Positions 15,992 through 25,485 of a DNA stretch of 64,000 bases are shown one piece after another. The notes beneath the pieces were generated by a model. That model was not told the DNA's origin. It saw only the letters and a list, made by a program, of their open reading frames with translations, and ran no database searches. The stretch's first letter is position 1, and each line of letters starts with the position of its first letter. A program made the translations under genes and the position numbers. The DNA is taken from assembly GCA_947470805.1 (NCBI GenBank), contig CANIVU010000003.1, forward strand, positions 62,001-126,000. The letters run 5' to 3'. This DNA is from Acidobacteriota bacterium. Its GTDB lineage: Bacteria; Acidobacteriota; Terriglobia; Bryobacterales; Bryobacteraceae.

Positions 15992-18118
15992 ATGATGTAT
16001 CAATTTATCCTCCTCGCCGCGAACCTATTGGGTGTCAACACTTTGGAAGGGACGGTCACGCTGGAATCGACCGGCAAACCGCTGCACCACGTGACGGTGG
16101 TCCTGCCCCAGCTGAACAAGTCCACCGAGACCGATGACGATGGAAAGTTCTTCTTTCCGGCGTTGCCGGAGGGGGAGTATGACGTGCTGGCGCAGTCGGC
16201 TGGACTGGCGGATGTGCGGAAGAAAGTGTTGATTACAAAGGACAACAAGCCGACGGTCACATTCTCCTTGCGCCTGTCGCCGATCCGGCAGGAGATCACC
16301 GTAACAGCGTCTGGCAAGGTAGAAACAACGTTGGAGGCGATCAACTCCGTTACGACGCTTGATACGCTGGATCTTGCTGTAAAGACAGGGACTTCGCTGG
16401 GTGAGGTGCTGGACGGGCAGCCGGGCGTCTCCAAGCGCTCGTTCGGGCCGGGAACGGGGCGACCGGTGTTACGGGGGTTTGACGGTGACCGCGTGCTTAT
16501 TATGCAAGATGGCGTCCGGACGGGGACGTTATCGAGCCAGTCGGGCGACCACGGGGAGCCGGTGGACCCGCAAAGCCTTGAGCGGATTGAGGTTGTGCGC
16601 GGGCCGGCGACGTTGCTGTATGGGTCGAACGCGATTGGCGGGGTGGTCAATATGATCAGCGATCACCATGCGGGGCAGGCGGCGGCGCATGATGGGGTGC
16701 ATGGATACTTGTCAGCCATCGGCGGATCGAACAACGGGCTGCATGGCGGGAGCGCGGGGGTGAGCGCCGGGTCCGGGGCGTGGGTGATGCGGCTAAACAC
16801 TGGTGGGCAAAGGACTTCTGATTATCGGACGGCGCGGGAGCGGATCGACAATTCCGGGTCGCGGGGGTTGACGGGCGGGGTGTCGTTGTCTCGGTATGAC
16901 GCGCGGGGATGGTTTACCGCCGCCTACAACACGCAGCATGGCACCTATCAGATTCCGCTGTTGGAACCGGATTCCGAACGGGTTCGGCTGCCTTTCACGC
17001 GGCAGAACATCCGGGTGACGGGCGGGCTACACGACACGTTGAACTTCAGCTTGAACTACAGCAACTGGGAACATAATGAAGTCGCGAATGGCGCGGTGGA
17101 GAACCAGTTCTTCAACAAGCAGTTGGATTACCGGCTGGTGGTGGAGCAGAAGCGGAAGGGGCCGTTCAGCGGGAGTTTTGGGTTGTGGGGGCTGCGACGG
17201 GACTATGAAGCGGTTGGGGCGGAGGCAATTACGCCGCCGGTGTCGCAGAAGTCGTTTGCGGTGTTTGGGGTGGAGAGTATTCAACTGGAGCGGATGAAGT
17301 TGCAGTTCGGTGGACGGTTGGAGGACACGCGGTATTCTCCGGAGACGGGGAGGGCGCGGGCGTTTACGGGGTTTTCAGGGTCTGCCGGGGCGAACGTGCC
17401 GTTGTGGCGGGATGGGGCGTTTGTGGCGAGCTACAGCCATTCGTTCCGGGCGCCGGCGTTGGAGGAGTTGTACGCGTTGGGGCCGCATGTGGGGAATTTG
17501 ACGTATGAGATTGGCGATTCGGGGCTGAGGGGGGAGCGGTCGAACGGGTTTGACACGTCGATCCGGCATACGACGGCGCGATTCAAGGCGGAGGCGAACT
17601 GGTTTCTGTACCGGCTGAACCAGTATGTGTTTTTGGCGCCGACGGGGGAGATTGAGGATGGGTTGATTGCGGCGCGGTATTCCCAGAGCAATGCGCGGTA
17701 TATGGGGTTTGACTCGAAGCTGCAGGCGGCGTTGCATCCGATGTTGTGGTTGAACCTGGGTTTCGACATGGTGGATGCCGAGTTGCGGGTGAACCACACG
17801 CCGCTGCCGCGGATTCCTCCGGGGCGTGGGCGGGTGGGGGTGGACTTCCGGTATAAGGCGTTCAGTTTGGCGCCGGAGTTGGTGTTGGCGCGGCGGCAGT
17901 CGCTGGTTTTCCCGACGGAGACTGAGACAACTGGGTATGCGACGGCGAATGTGCGAGCTTCCTATACCTTGGCGCGGCAGCATACGGTGCACCTGTTTTC
18001 GGTGAACTGGTTCAACGCGAATAATGCGTATTACCGGAATCACCTCTCGTTTATCAAGGACGCCGCGGCGGAGATTGGGCGCGGGGTGGCGGTGAGTTAT
18101 AACGTGCGTTTTTTTTAG
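15992..18118 (+). CDS. TonB-dependent receptor, ZnuD-like
   Basis: The product has 708 residues; ATG 15992 or the adjacent ATG 15995 may start it. After a short signal-like stretch, residues about 18-105 form a carboxypeptidase-like domain (EGTVTLESTGKPLHHVTVVL). The plug follows (about 115-225) with GTGRPVLRGFDGDRVLIMQD, DHGEPVDPQSLERIEVVRG and PATLLYGSNAIGGVVNMI. These plug motifs are closest to my memory of the zinc receptor ZnuD and its relatives. The rest is a 22-strand-type barrel ending in AVSYNVRFF. A histidine-rich patch (MISDHHAGQAAAHDGVHG) just after the plug could bind metal. Zinc uptake is inference. A serine hydrolase gene follows on the same strand. Confidence 0.85.
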   Translation: MMYQFILLAANLLGVNTLEGTVTLESTGKPLHHVTVVLPQLNKSTETDDDGKFFFPALPEGEYDVLAQSAGLADVRKKVLITKDNKPTVTFSLRLSPIRQEITVTASGKVETTLEAINSVTTLDTLDLAVKTGTSLGEVLDGQPGVSKRSFGPGTGRPVLRGFDGDRVLIMQDGVRTGTLSSQSGDHGEPVDPQSLERIEVVRGPATLLYGSNAIGGVVNMISDHHAGQAAAHDGVHGYLSAIGGSNNGLHGGSAGVSAGSGAWVMRLNTGGQRTSDYRTARERIDNSGSRGLTGGVSLSRYDARGWFTAAYNTQHGTYQIPLLEPDSERVRLPFTRQNIRVTGGLHDTLNFSLNYSNWEHNEVANGAVENQFFNKQLDYRLVVEQKRKGPFSGSFGLWGLRRDYEAVGAEAITPPVSQKSFAVFGVESIQLERMKLQFGGRLEDTRYSPETGRARAFTGFSGSAGANVPLWRDGAFVASYSHSFRAPALEELYALGPHVGNLTYEIGDSGLRGERSNGFDTSIRHTTARFKAEANWFLYRLNQYVFLAPTGEIEDGLIAARYSQSNARYMGFDSKLQAALHPMLWLNLGFDMVDAELRVNHTPLPRIPPGRGRVGVDFRYKAFSLAPELVLARRQSLVFPTETETTGYATANVRASYTLARQHTVHLFSVNWFNANNAYYRNHLSFIKDAAAEIGRGVAVSYNVRFF

Positions 18119-18152
18119 GCACGATGGCTACTGATTTGCTATTCCAGGGAGG

Positions 18153-19529
18153 ATGAAGCGGATCGGGATGGTGTTGTGGGCGGCCGTTTGTGTGACGGCG
18201 GGCGAGGCGGAGGCGGTGCAACGGCTTCTGGCGGAAAGGCCAGGATGTGCCGCGGGTGTTTTGCGGAAGGGCCAGCGGGTGTTTGCGGGCGCGGCTGGGG
18301 GCGGGCTTTCGGCGTCGACACCGATGTATTTGGCGTCCGTCTCCAAGCAGTTTACGGCGGCGGCGGTGTACCGGTTGGCGGAGCAGGGCCGAATCCGGCT
18401 GGACGAACCGATTGCGGAGCGGATTCCGGAGTTGGGCGCGGGCGCGGGTGGCGCCACGGTGCAACAGCTGTTGCATCATACGAGCGGATTGCGCGATTAC
18501 GGGGCGCTGCAGGAGGTGATGGGGTCGCGGGAGAATTTGGACAATTTGGGCGTCGTACGGCTGTTGGCGCGGCAGGGAGCGTTGAACTTTGTGCCGGGTT
18601 CCGAGTATGTGTACAGCAATTCGGAGTATGTGTTGTTGGGGCTGTTGGTGGAACGGGTGAGCGGGGTGGGGTTGCGGGAGTTCGTGCGGCGGGAGTTTGG
18701 GGTTCTGGGGGCGGATGGCGGGTCGGCGGTGCCGCGGACGATGGGGGATGGCGGGCTGTATGGGAGCGTGGATGAGTTGCTGTTGTGGATGGGGCGGTTG
18801 GAAACGCCGGATGTGCCGGTGTTGCGGCGAATTCAGGAGCGGGGACAGTTGCGGTCCGGGGAGAAGTTGGCCCATGCGTCGGGGCTGTTTTGGGGGCGGT
18901 ATCGTGGCCGTCGGACGATTTCGCACAATGGGATGGCCGCGGGGTTCAGCTCCGATTTGGTTCATTTTCCGGGGGAGCGGCTTTCGGTGGTTTGCCTTTG
19001 TGACGGGAAAGATTTGAGTGCGACGGCGCTGTCGCGACGGATTGCTGACGTTTATCTGGGGGTTGGTGGGCGGGCTCCGGTGGGCGTGGCGGGAAGGGGG
19101 TTGGAGGGGAAGTGGATTTCGCGGCAGGGGTTTGTGATGACGGTGCGGAGGGAGAGTGTGTTGTTGGGCGGGGCGGAGTATGCGCGGCCGGGAGAATTGG
19201 TGTTGCGGCGGCGGGGGCGGGATGGGGTGGACGGTGGATTTGAAGGGGACCGGATGATGCGGTTTCGCCGGATGACGGGAGAGGAGTTGGCTTTGCAGGG
19301 GGCGGAGGGGTATGTGGGGCGGTACAGCAATGATGAGCTGGGGGTACGGTGGGAGTTCGTAGTAGCGGAGGGGCGGCTGGTTCTGACTACAGCGGCGGGT
19401 TGGCGTCTTCCGCTGGAGGCGGTGGCGCGTGACCGGTTTGCGGTGGGGCCCTGGCTATTGGAGTTCGGCGCGCAGGGGCTGCGGCTGCATCGGGAGCGGA
19501 TGTGGAATTTGGAGTTCCGGCGGGAGTGA
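18153..19529 (+). CDS. Serine hydrolase of the beta-lactamase / penicillin-binding fold
   Basis: The protein has 458 residues and a weak signal peptide (MKRIGMVLWAAVCVTAGEAEA). The class C active-site motifs are in place: SVSK (serine and lysine of SxxK) near residue 60, YSN near 152, and HNG near 255. The lipid-free catalytic domain covers about 25-320; the C-terminal 140 residues form a separate beta domain (YVGRYSNDELGVRWEF), as in D-aminopeptidase DAP-like members. It may be a D-amino peptidase, esterase or carboxypeptidase; a true beta-lactamase role is less likely in this subfamily. It lies 34 bases downstream of the ZnuD-like receptor. Confidence 0.85.
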   Translation: MKRIGMVLWAAVCVTAGEAEAVQRLLAERPGCAAGVLRKGQRVFAGAAGGGLSASTPMYLASVSKQFTAAAVYRLAEQGRIRLDEPIAERIPELGAGAGGATVQQLLHHTSGLRDYGALQEVMGSRENLDNLGVVRLLARQGALNFVPGSEYVYSNSEYVLLGLLVERVSGVGLREFVRREFGVLGADGGSAVPRTMGDGGLYGSVDELLLWMGRLETPDVPVLRRIQERGQLRSGEKLAHASGLFWGRYRGRRTISHNGMAAGFSSDLVHFPGERLSVVCLCDGKDLSATALSRRIADVYLGVGGRAPVGVAGRGLEGKWISRQGFVMTVRRESVLLGGAEYARPGELVLRRRGRDGVDGGFEGDRMMRFRRMTGEELALQGAEGYVGRYSNDELGVRWEFVVAEGRLVLTTAAGWRLPLEAVARDRFAVGPWLLEFGAQGLRLHRERMWNLEFRRE

Positions 19530-19608
19530 TTTAGTTCCTGGGGCTGGGTTCTCTTCTTGCGGGTGGTTTCGCGTCTTGGGGTACACGGCTGCGGTTCGGT
19601 TATGGGCT

Positions 19609-19769
19609 GGGGATCAGAGTGTCCCCGGGCTTGGCGGGGTGCTGATCGGCGGTTGGTGGCTGCGAGCCGGTGGCGATGGGGTGCCCCGGCAGGGGGACAC
19701 TCTTCGTTTCGGACAGGGGTGAGCTGCCGGACAGGGGATCAGAGTGTCCCCGGGGTTGGCGGGGTGCTG
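19609..19769. repeat. Direct repeat pair with GGGGACACTCT inverted element
   Basis: A 36-base unit beginning GGGGATCAGAGTGTCCCC occurs at 19609-19644 and again, with one mismatch, at 19734-19769 (period 125 bases). Between them GGGGACACTCT (19693-19703) is the inverse of the AGAGTGTCCCC part of the unit. It fills the 267-base gap between two converging genes and resembles REP-type intergenic repeats; no coding frame is plausible here. Confidence 0.6.
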
Positions 19770-19796
19770 CTTGGCGGTTAGCGTGAGGGGCCTGCG

Positions 19797-21029
<1,233 letters not shown>

Positions 21030-21187
21030 ATTCCTCCTAGTTTATCAGCCGAATCCCTAGACGAGGCGCCAATCGTCACCATAAGTTTTTTCGATTGGAT
21101 GTTCTGCGGTTTCGTCCGTAGAGTAAAAGAGTAGGCGGTCCGTACCGCACCTTCTCTCCCAGTCAGAGAACACTATGTTCATGCTGG

Positions 21188-21219
21188 TTTCATCCGGGAT
21201 TCATCGCCGCCGGGTGAAA
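21188..21219 (+). promoter_or_regulatory. Leader hairpin before the pseudo-receiver gene
   Basis: TTTCATCCGG (21188-21197) pairs with CCGGGTGAAA (21210-21219) with one G-U pair around a 12-base loop. It ends five bases before the AAAGGAG ribosome site (21224-21230) of the TTG-started gene, where it could affect translation. Confidence 0.35.
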
Positions 21220-21235
21220 TAACAAAGGAGAGTCA

Positions 21236-21604
21236 TTGTCGATACGCATCCTGTTGTACGAGCTTCATGAAGACCTGCTTTGTGAGCTCCGCGACGCGTT
21301 GATAACGGCACGGCTGGTCCCGGCGATTGAAGAAGGAGTTGCCCTGGAAGCGGTGGATTGGAGCCAGTATGACCTGGTCTTCTGCCCCGCCTCGCGCAAC
21401 GTATTGCAGCAAGTCCTGGCGGCCGCAGCGGGCGGGATGACACGACAACGTGTGATCGCCGTGAGCCGGTTGCCTGAAGAGCAGGAGTGGCTCGAAGCCA
21501 TAGAGCTTGGCGCCATCGACTACTTCGCCCCTCCGTTTGAGCAATCCCAGGTTCGCTGGCTCATACAAACCCATTTCCCAAGCGGGAAACTGATCGCCGC
21601 GTAG
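21236..21604 (+). CDS. Pseudo-receiver (CheY-fold) protein without phosphorylation residues
   Basis: The 122-residue product starts at TTG 21236 behind AAAGGAG. Its pattern is a CheY-like alpha/beta fold: IRILLYELHEDLLCELRDAL for the first strand and helix, YDLVFCPASRN for the third strand, RVIAVSRL for the fourth, and AIELGAIDYFAPPFEQSQV for the fifth. The expected acidic pair, phospho-aspartate (Cys-Pro in the CPAS position), threonine and lysine (FAPPF in place of the TKPF-type end) are all replaced. It cannot be a normal phosphorylated response regulator, and it has no output domain. A protein-protein interaction role is inferred. The downstream TPR gene may be co-transcribed. Confidence 0.65.
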   Translation: MSIRILLYELHEDLLCELRDALITARLVPAIEEGVALEAVDWSQYDLVFCPASRNVLQQVLAAAAGGMTRQRVIAVSRLPEEQEWLEAIELGAIDYFAPPFEQSQVRWLIQTHFPSGKLIAA

Positions 21605-21652
21605 ACCTTCCATCGCTCGAAATTCATAACGAAATCGGAGGCTTGCCTACTC

Positions 21653-22600
21653 GTGTCTATACGAACAGGAGTCGTGTCTTTATTGGTTTGTTCGCTGATG
21701 GCGCTGGCCCAGACGGCTGCGTCGAGGCAGGAGGGAAAGTTGATTTCCGACAGTTCGCCGGATCATCTCTGGGTGGAGGTGTATGAGGGCTCCGGGAAGA
21801 TGCTGGTGGACCGTACGCCGGTGAACCGGGACGGGACGTTTACGGTGAATGCGATGCCATCGCACACCTATGAATTGCGGGTGGTGACCCGCCATGGGGA
21901 CCGAGTGACGAGTGAACACACGCAGTTCCGGGGGGGACAGCCGGTGGAGTTGCGGCTGCCGAAGTCGATGACGGCGGGGCCGCGGCCGGCGGGGCCGATC
22001 AGCCTGTTACGATTGGCGCACAAGCCGGGGAAGGACGCGAAGAAGTTCGCGCGGACGGCGGATTCGCTGCTGGCCGATGGGAAGTTGCCGGATTCGGTAG
22101 CTCAGCTGGAACGGGCGTTGGAGGCCGATCCGCAGTGGTTTGAGGCGTGGAACAATTTGGGATTGCGACGGCTGCAGATGGGCAATTTCGGCGGGGCGGC
22201 GGAGGCGTTCCGGCGGGCGCTGGCGATTGATGCGAATAGCGGGATGGTGCAGTCCAATCTGGGGTTGGCGTTGTTGTTTTTGCGGGATGCGACGGGGGCG
22301 GAGGAGGCGGCGCGGCGGGCGTTGCTGTTGGAGCCGGATTCGGGGAAGGCTTCCTATGTGGCGGGGTTGGCGTTGTTGCAGCAGAACAAGCGGACGGACG
22401 AGGGGTTGGCGGCGCTGCGGGCGGCGGCGAAGGAGGTGCCGCGGGCGCTATTGGCGACGGCCGAGTGGCATTGCCGGCACGATGAGTTCCCGGAGTGCGT
22501 GGCGGATTTGCGCACCTTCTTAAAGACGCCGCGGGGGCCGAACCATGAGGCGGCGGAGCGGTGGATGGGGTTATTGAAGAAAGAGGGGAGGGTGCGGTAG
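21653..22600 (+). CDS. Exported TPR-repeat protein
   Basis: The 315-residue product starts at GTG 21653, with GGAGG about 11 bases upstream. Residues 1-23 are a signal peptide (MSIRTGVVSLLVCSLMALAQ). About 30-105 is a beta-rich region of the carboxypeptidase-like type (GTFTVNAMPSHTYELRVV). From about 120 to 290 there are four to five TPR units, recognised in LPDSVAQLERALEADPQWFE, AWNNLGLRRLQMGNFGGAAE, SNLGLALLFLRDATGAEEA and AGLALLQQNKRTDEGLAAL. TPRs bind partner proteins, so a periplasmic scaffold is likely; no specific partner is indicated. Confidence 0.8.
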   Translation: MSIRTGVVSLLVCSLMALAQTAASRQEGKLISDSSPDHLWVEVYEGSGKMLVDRTPVNRDGTFTVNAMPSHTYELRVVTRHGDRVTSEHTQFRGGQPVELRLPKSMTAGPRPAGPISLLRLAHKPGKDAKKFARTADSLLADGKLPDSVAQLERALEADPQWFEAWNNLGLRRLQMGNFGGAAEAFRRALAIDANSGMVQSNLGLALLFLRDATGAEEAARRALLLEPDSGKASYVAGLALLQQNKRTDEGLAALRAAAKEVPRALLATAEWHCRHDEFPECVADLRTFLKTPRGPNHEAAERWMGLLKKEGRVR

Positions 22601-22620
22601 GGGTGAATTGTTGGGGTTTG

Positions 22621-22644
22621 GGGGACAGGCTAAAGCCAGTCCCC
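22621..22644. repeat. REP-like GGGGACAGGCT hairpin
   Basis: GGGGACAGGCT (22621-22631) pairs with AGCCAGTCCCC (22634-22644), one mismatch in the stem and a two-base loop. It sits between converging genes and shares the GGGGACA core with the repeats near 19.6 kb. Confidence 0.55.
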
Positions 22645-22692
22645 GGAGAGGTGGATTGCTGTGTGGCGGGATGTCCTTCCCGAGCTGGCGCC

Positions 22693-23457
22693 CTAAAACA
22701 TCGAGGTGCGCCAGGGGTAGGTGTCGTCGGGCTGGCAGGCGGGGTTGGGTTCGGCGAGGACCTCGCGGAGGCGGAAGTGCCAGGTGCCGAGGCGCTCGAT
22801 TTGGAAGTATTCGTTGTTGTTCAGGGCCACTTGCCAGTGGCGGGCGAGGTCGTCGCAACGCTCAATGGGTCCGTAGTGGAACGGGCCCGATTGGGCGTGG
22901 CGGGATTGGAGCTTCTGGCGGCTGGCGGGGTCGGCTAGCGGGGCGACTTCGGGCCAGGGGGCTTTGAGAAACGCCTCGAGGAATTGGCGGGGGTTGAAGC
23001 CGATGGGCTGGGCGCGGGTGGGGCGGGCGGGCAGGAGCGAGTAGCGGAAGGGGAAAGCTTCGCAGCAGGCGCGGGCGGGGTCGTGACTGTAGGTTTGGGC
23101 TTCGATGTTGAGGGTGTCGGCTTCGAGGGCGATGCGGTGGTCTTCCGATTGGAAGGTGAAGGAGAAGACGGGCTGGGCGGCGGGGAGGCGAAGGAGATTG
23201 ACGGTGTGGCTGGCGGCGTGGGAGGTGGTAAAGAGGAAGTTGGCGCCGGCGAATTGGGGCGGGGCGATTTCCTGGGCTTCGGGGGTGATCTGGAAGATGG
23301 GTTTGTCGTTTTTGTAGAGGGTTAGCGTGCTTTCGATGGCGGCGGGGAGCTGGCGATGTTCGAGGACGGCGTTGAGAGAGGGGTCGCCGGGGGCTGGGAA
23401 TTTCTGGGCGGTGAGGGCGAGGCTAGCGAGACAGGCCAGGTATTTGAGCGGGGTCAT
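22693..23457 (-). CDS. Secreted protein of unknown function
   Basis: The product has 254 residues. A signal peptide is visible (MTPLKYLACLASLALTAQ). The rest has mixed strands and helices, with no motif I can place; notable stretches are IESTLTLYKNDKPIFQITPE, HDPARACCEAFPFRYSLLP and NPRQFLEAFLKAPWP. The ATG at 23457 lies inside the preceding gene (35-base overlap), with CCGGAG about six bases upstream, so translation is probably coupled. It is the third gene of a leftward unit after a VOC protein and another secreted unknown. No function is offered. Confidence 0.65.
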   Translation of the reverse strand: MTPLKYLACLASLALTAQKFPAPGDPSLNAVLEHRQLPAAIESTLTLYKNDKPIFQITPEAQEIAPPQFAGANFLFTTSHAASHTVNLLRLPAAQPVFSFTFQSEDHRIALEADTLNIEAQTYSHDPARACCEAFPFRYSLLPARPTRAQPIGFNPRQFLEAFLKAPWPEVAPLADPASRQKLQSRHAQSGPFHYGPIERCDDLARHWQVALNNNEYFQIERLGTWHFRLREVLAEPNPACQPDDTYPWRTSMF

Positions 23458-23992
23458 ATTTGGCTCCGGCGGAGACCTGCACCATGGTGATGCGGACTTT
23501 GGTGGGGAAGAATTTTTCGTGGTCGGGGCGGCGGTGGGCGTGGCCGCGGCCGCCGGAGTTGTCCTTGATGACGAGGTCCATTTGTTTGATGCCTTCGGAC
23601 CAGATGATGGAGTCGTTTTCCCAGAAGGAGGTCATCGACACGTCTTTTTCGTAGACGCCGGGTTGGGTGTAAAGATCCGTGCCGGTGCAGCCGTAGTTGT
23701 TTTTTTGGCCTTTGTTGGGGATGTAGCAGATGGTCCAGGTGGTGGGTTCGGCACCGGGGGGCTTTTCGAGGACTTCGAGGCGGATGTGGACGGTGCCGTT
23801 GCGGTAGTCGACGGGCGAGAGCCAGTTGGCGGGGCGGGCGGGGTTGATGAGGGGGCCTTTGACGTAGAAGTGGGATTTGGAGGGGGTGGCGTTGTCGGCA
23901 TCGGCCTTGGTGAAGGGGAAGGTGACGTCGAAGAGGACGAACTGTTCGGCGTGGAGGGAGAGGGCGAGGAGGGCGAGGGGGAGGAGTTTCAT
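23423..23992 (-). CDS. Secreted protein of unknown function, middle gene of VOC operon
   Basis: The product has 189 residues from ATG 23992. That start is chosen because its ATGA overlaps the stop of the VOC gene, a classic coupling signal, and because it begins exactly at a signal peptide (MKLLPLALLALSLHAEQ). The mature part is beta-rich with FVLFDVTFPFTKADADNA, VDYRNGTVHIRLEVLEKPPG, TWTICYIPNKG and a basic HAHRRPDHEKFFPTKVRITM end. A jelly-roll-like sugar-binding domain is conceivable but I cannot support it. It overlaps the next gene by 35 bases. Confidence 0.65.
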   Translation of the reverse strand: MKLLPLALLALSLHAEQFVLFDVTFPFTKADADNATPSKSHFYVKGPLINPARPANWLSPVDYRNGTVHIRLEVLEKPPGAEPTTWTICYIPNKGQKNNYGCTGTDLYTQPGVYEKDVSMTSFWENDSIIWSEGIKQMDLVIKDNSGGRGHAHRRPDHEKFFPTKVRITMVQVSAGAKYDPAQIPGLSR

Positions 23993-24405
23993 TTGGATTT
24001 TTTCAGGCGCTTGGCGCCGGCCCAATAGAGGCTTACTTCGTGACCGTCGGGGTCGTCGAGATAGGCGTGGCGCCAGCCCCAGGGCATGAGGGTGGGCGGC
24101 TTGGTGAAGACGACGCCGGCGGCTTCGAGTTTCTTGCAGAAAGAGGCTAGTGAGCGGACTTCAAAGTAGAGGCGGATACCGCCGGTTTGGAGAGGTTGGC
24201 CGGGGGCGGCGAGGTGGAGGGCGATGGTGGAATTGGAACCTGGGACGCGGAGGCGGGCGTAGACGGGGCGTCCGGCGTGGAGATATGTTTCGAGCAGTTC
24301 GAAACCGAGGCGCTCCTTATAGAAGATGAGGGAATGGTCGACGTCCTGCGAGTAGACCATGGCATGGTTCATGTCGAGGGCGGTGGACATGAGGGAATGA
24401 TACAA
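23989..24405 (-). CDS. VOC (glyoxalase/bleomycin resistance-like) family protein
   Basis: The 138-residue product starts at TTG 24405, preferred because GGAGG ends five bases before it; ATG 24390 has no site. The vicinal oxygen chelate fold shows as two beta-alpha-beta-beta-beta units: NHAMVYSQDVDHSLIFYKER with GFELLETYLHAGRPVYARLR, then GIRLYFEVRSLASFCKKLEA with PPTLMPWGWRHAYLDDPDGH. The metal-ligand positions (H in NHAMVY, and E in GHEVSLYW) fit a metal-binding member. Enzymes in this fold include lyases, dioxygenases and drug-binding proteins, so the reaction is open. It heads a coupled three-gene operon with two secreted unknowns. Confidence 0.82.
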   Translation of the reverse strand: MYHSLMSTALDMNHAMVYSQDVDHSLIFYKERLGFELLETYLHAGRPVYARLRVPGSNSTIALHLAAPGQPLQTGGIRLYFEVRSLASFCKKLEAAGVVFTKPPTLMPWGWRHAYLDDPDGHEVSLYWAGAKRLKKSK

Positions 24406-24448
24406 CGGAACCTCCTGCTACACTGGAAGCATCTATTGTTGTACTGAC

Positions 24449-25435
24449 ATGAACATCCGTTCCTATCTTCGGCTCGCGTTACACACGCAAATGCTGCCCA
24501 TTCTTGAGAGCGGCGAGGAGACCCTTGTCGGCGGGCAGGCGGTGATGGAAGGCGTCATGATGCGGGCGCCGCACAGCTATTGTGTGGCGGTGCGCCGAGC
24601 GTCGGGCGAAATTGCCACCGAAGAGAGCCCGCTGCCGCGTGTTTCGGAGACGTATCCGATCTTCAAGTACCCGATTTTGCGGGGCGTGGGGACGTTGGGG
24701 CAGGCGATGTGGCTGGGCGTACGGGCGTTGAAGTTTTCCGCCAACGTGGCCATGGCCGATGAGAACGATAAAGAGGGCAAGCCGGAGAAAACCGAGATTC
24801 CGGCGTGGGTGATGACGGCGAACATGGTGTTCAGCTTCGTCTTCTTCATTGCTCTGTACAAGCTGGTTCCGCTGTGGCTGACGACGCAGTTGACGCACGT
24901 CTACCCGGCGGTGGAGAACCGGATCCTGTTCAATCTGGTGGACGGTGTGATCCGCATTGTGATCTTTGTGTCGTTCCTGTTCGCGCTGTCGCGGTATAAG
25001 GATATTCACCGCGTGTTTGAGTTCCACGGCGCGGAACATAAAGTGGTTTTCAATTTTGAATCGGGCAAGCCGGTAACGACGGCGAATGCCCAGAGTTTTG
25101 TCACCTTCCATCCGCGTTGCGGGACCAGTTTCCTGCTGGTGGTGATGGTGATTTCGATGATTCTGTATACGGTGTTGCCGCTGGATGGGTTTGCCGCGAA
25201 GTTTGCGGCGCGCATCGTGCTGCTGCCGCTGATTGCCGGATTGAGCTATGAGCTGATCCGTTTTGCCGCTCGCAAGCGCGGCTCGCTGCTCGCGCTTATG
25301 ACCGCCCCGGGCCTTTGGCTCCAGAAGATTACCACGCAGCCTCCGTCGGATGCTGAGGTGGAAGTCGCCATTCATGCGCTGGAAGGCGCGATGGCACTGG
25401 AGAAGAAGCAGGGCGGACAACTCGTTATCGCTTAG
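24449..25435 (+). CDS. DUF1385 family membrane protein
   Basis: The 328-residue protein matches DUF1385 throughout: LVGGQAVMEGVMMRAPHSYC near 27-46, RVSETYPIFKYPILRGVGTL, the FEFHGAEHKVVFNFE motif near 190, FHPRCGTSFLLVVMVISMI, and LIAGLSYELIRFAARK. About four transmembrane helices are seen (near 120-140, 165-185, 225-245 and 252-275). Family members occur widely and often sit next to prfA and prmC, as here; their biochemical role is not established. The prfA start follows the stop after about 50 bases. Confidence 0.93.
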   Translation: MNIRSYLRLALHTQMLPILESGEETLVGGQAVMEGVMMRAPHSYCVAVRRASGEIATEESPLPRVSETYPIFKYPILRGVGTLGQAMWLGVRALKFSANVAMADENDKEGKPEKTEIPAWVMTANMVFSFVFFIALYKLVPLWLTTQLTHVYPAVENRILFNLVDGVIRIVIFVSFLFALSRYKDIHRVFEFHGAEHKVVFNFESGKPVTTANAQSFVTFHPRCGTSFLLVVMVISMILYTVLPLDGFAAKFAARIVLLPLIAGLSYELIRFAARKRGSLLALMTAPGLWLQKITTQPPSDAEVEVAIHALEGAMALEKKQGGQLVIA

Positions 25436-25485
25436 CAGCCCTCACCCCGTTGTCTTAACCTCTTGAAACGGGAAAGGGTACCCCC

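Noticed and set aside
11000-16400. A replication origin with DnaA boxes at the skew switch
   Set aside because: No TTATCCACA-like cluster, dnaA or dnaN was seen; only the composition switch is reported.
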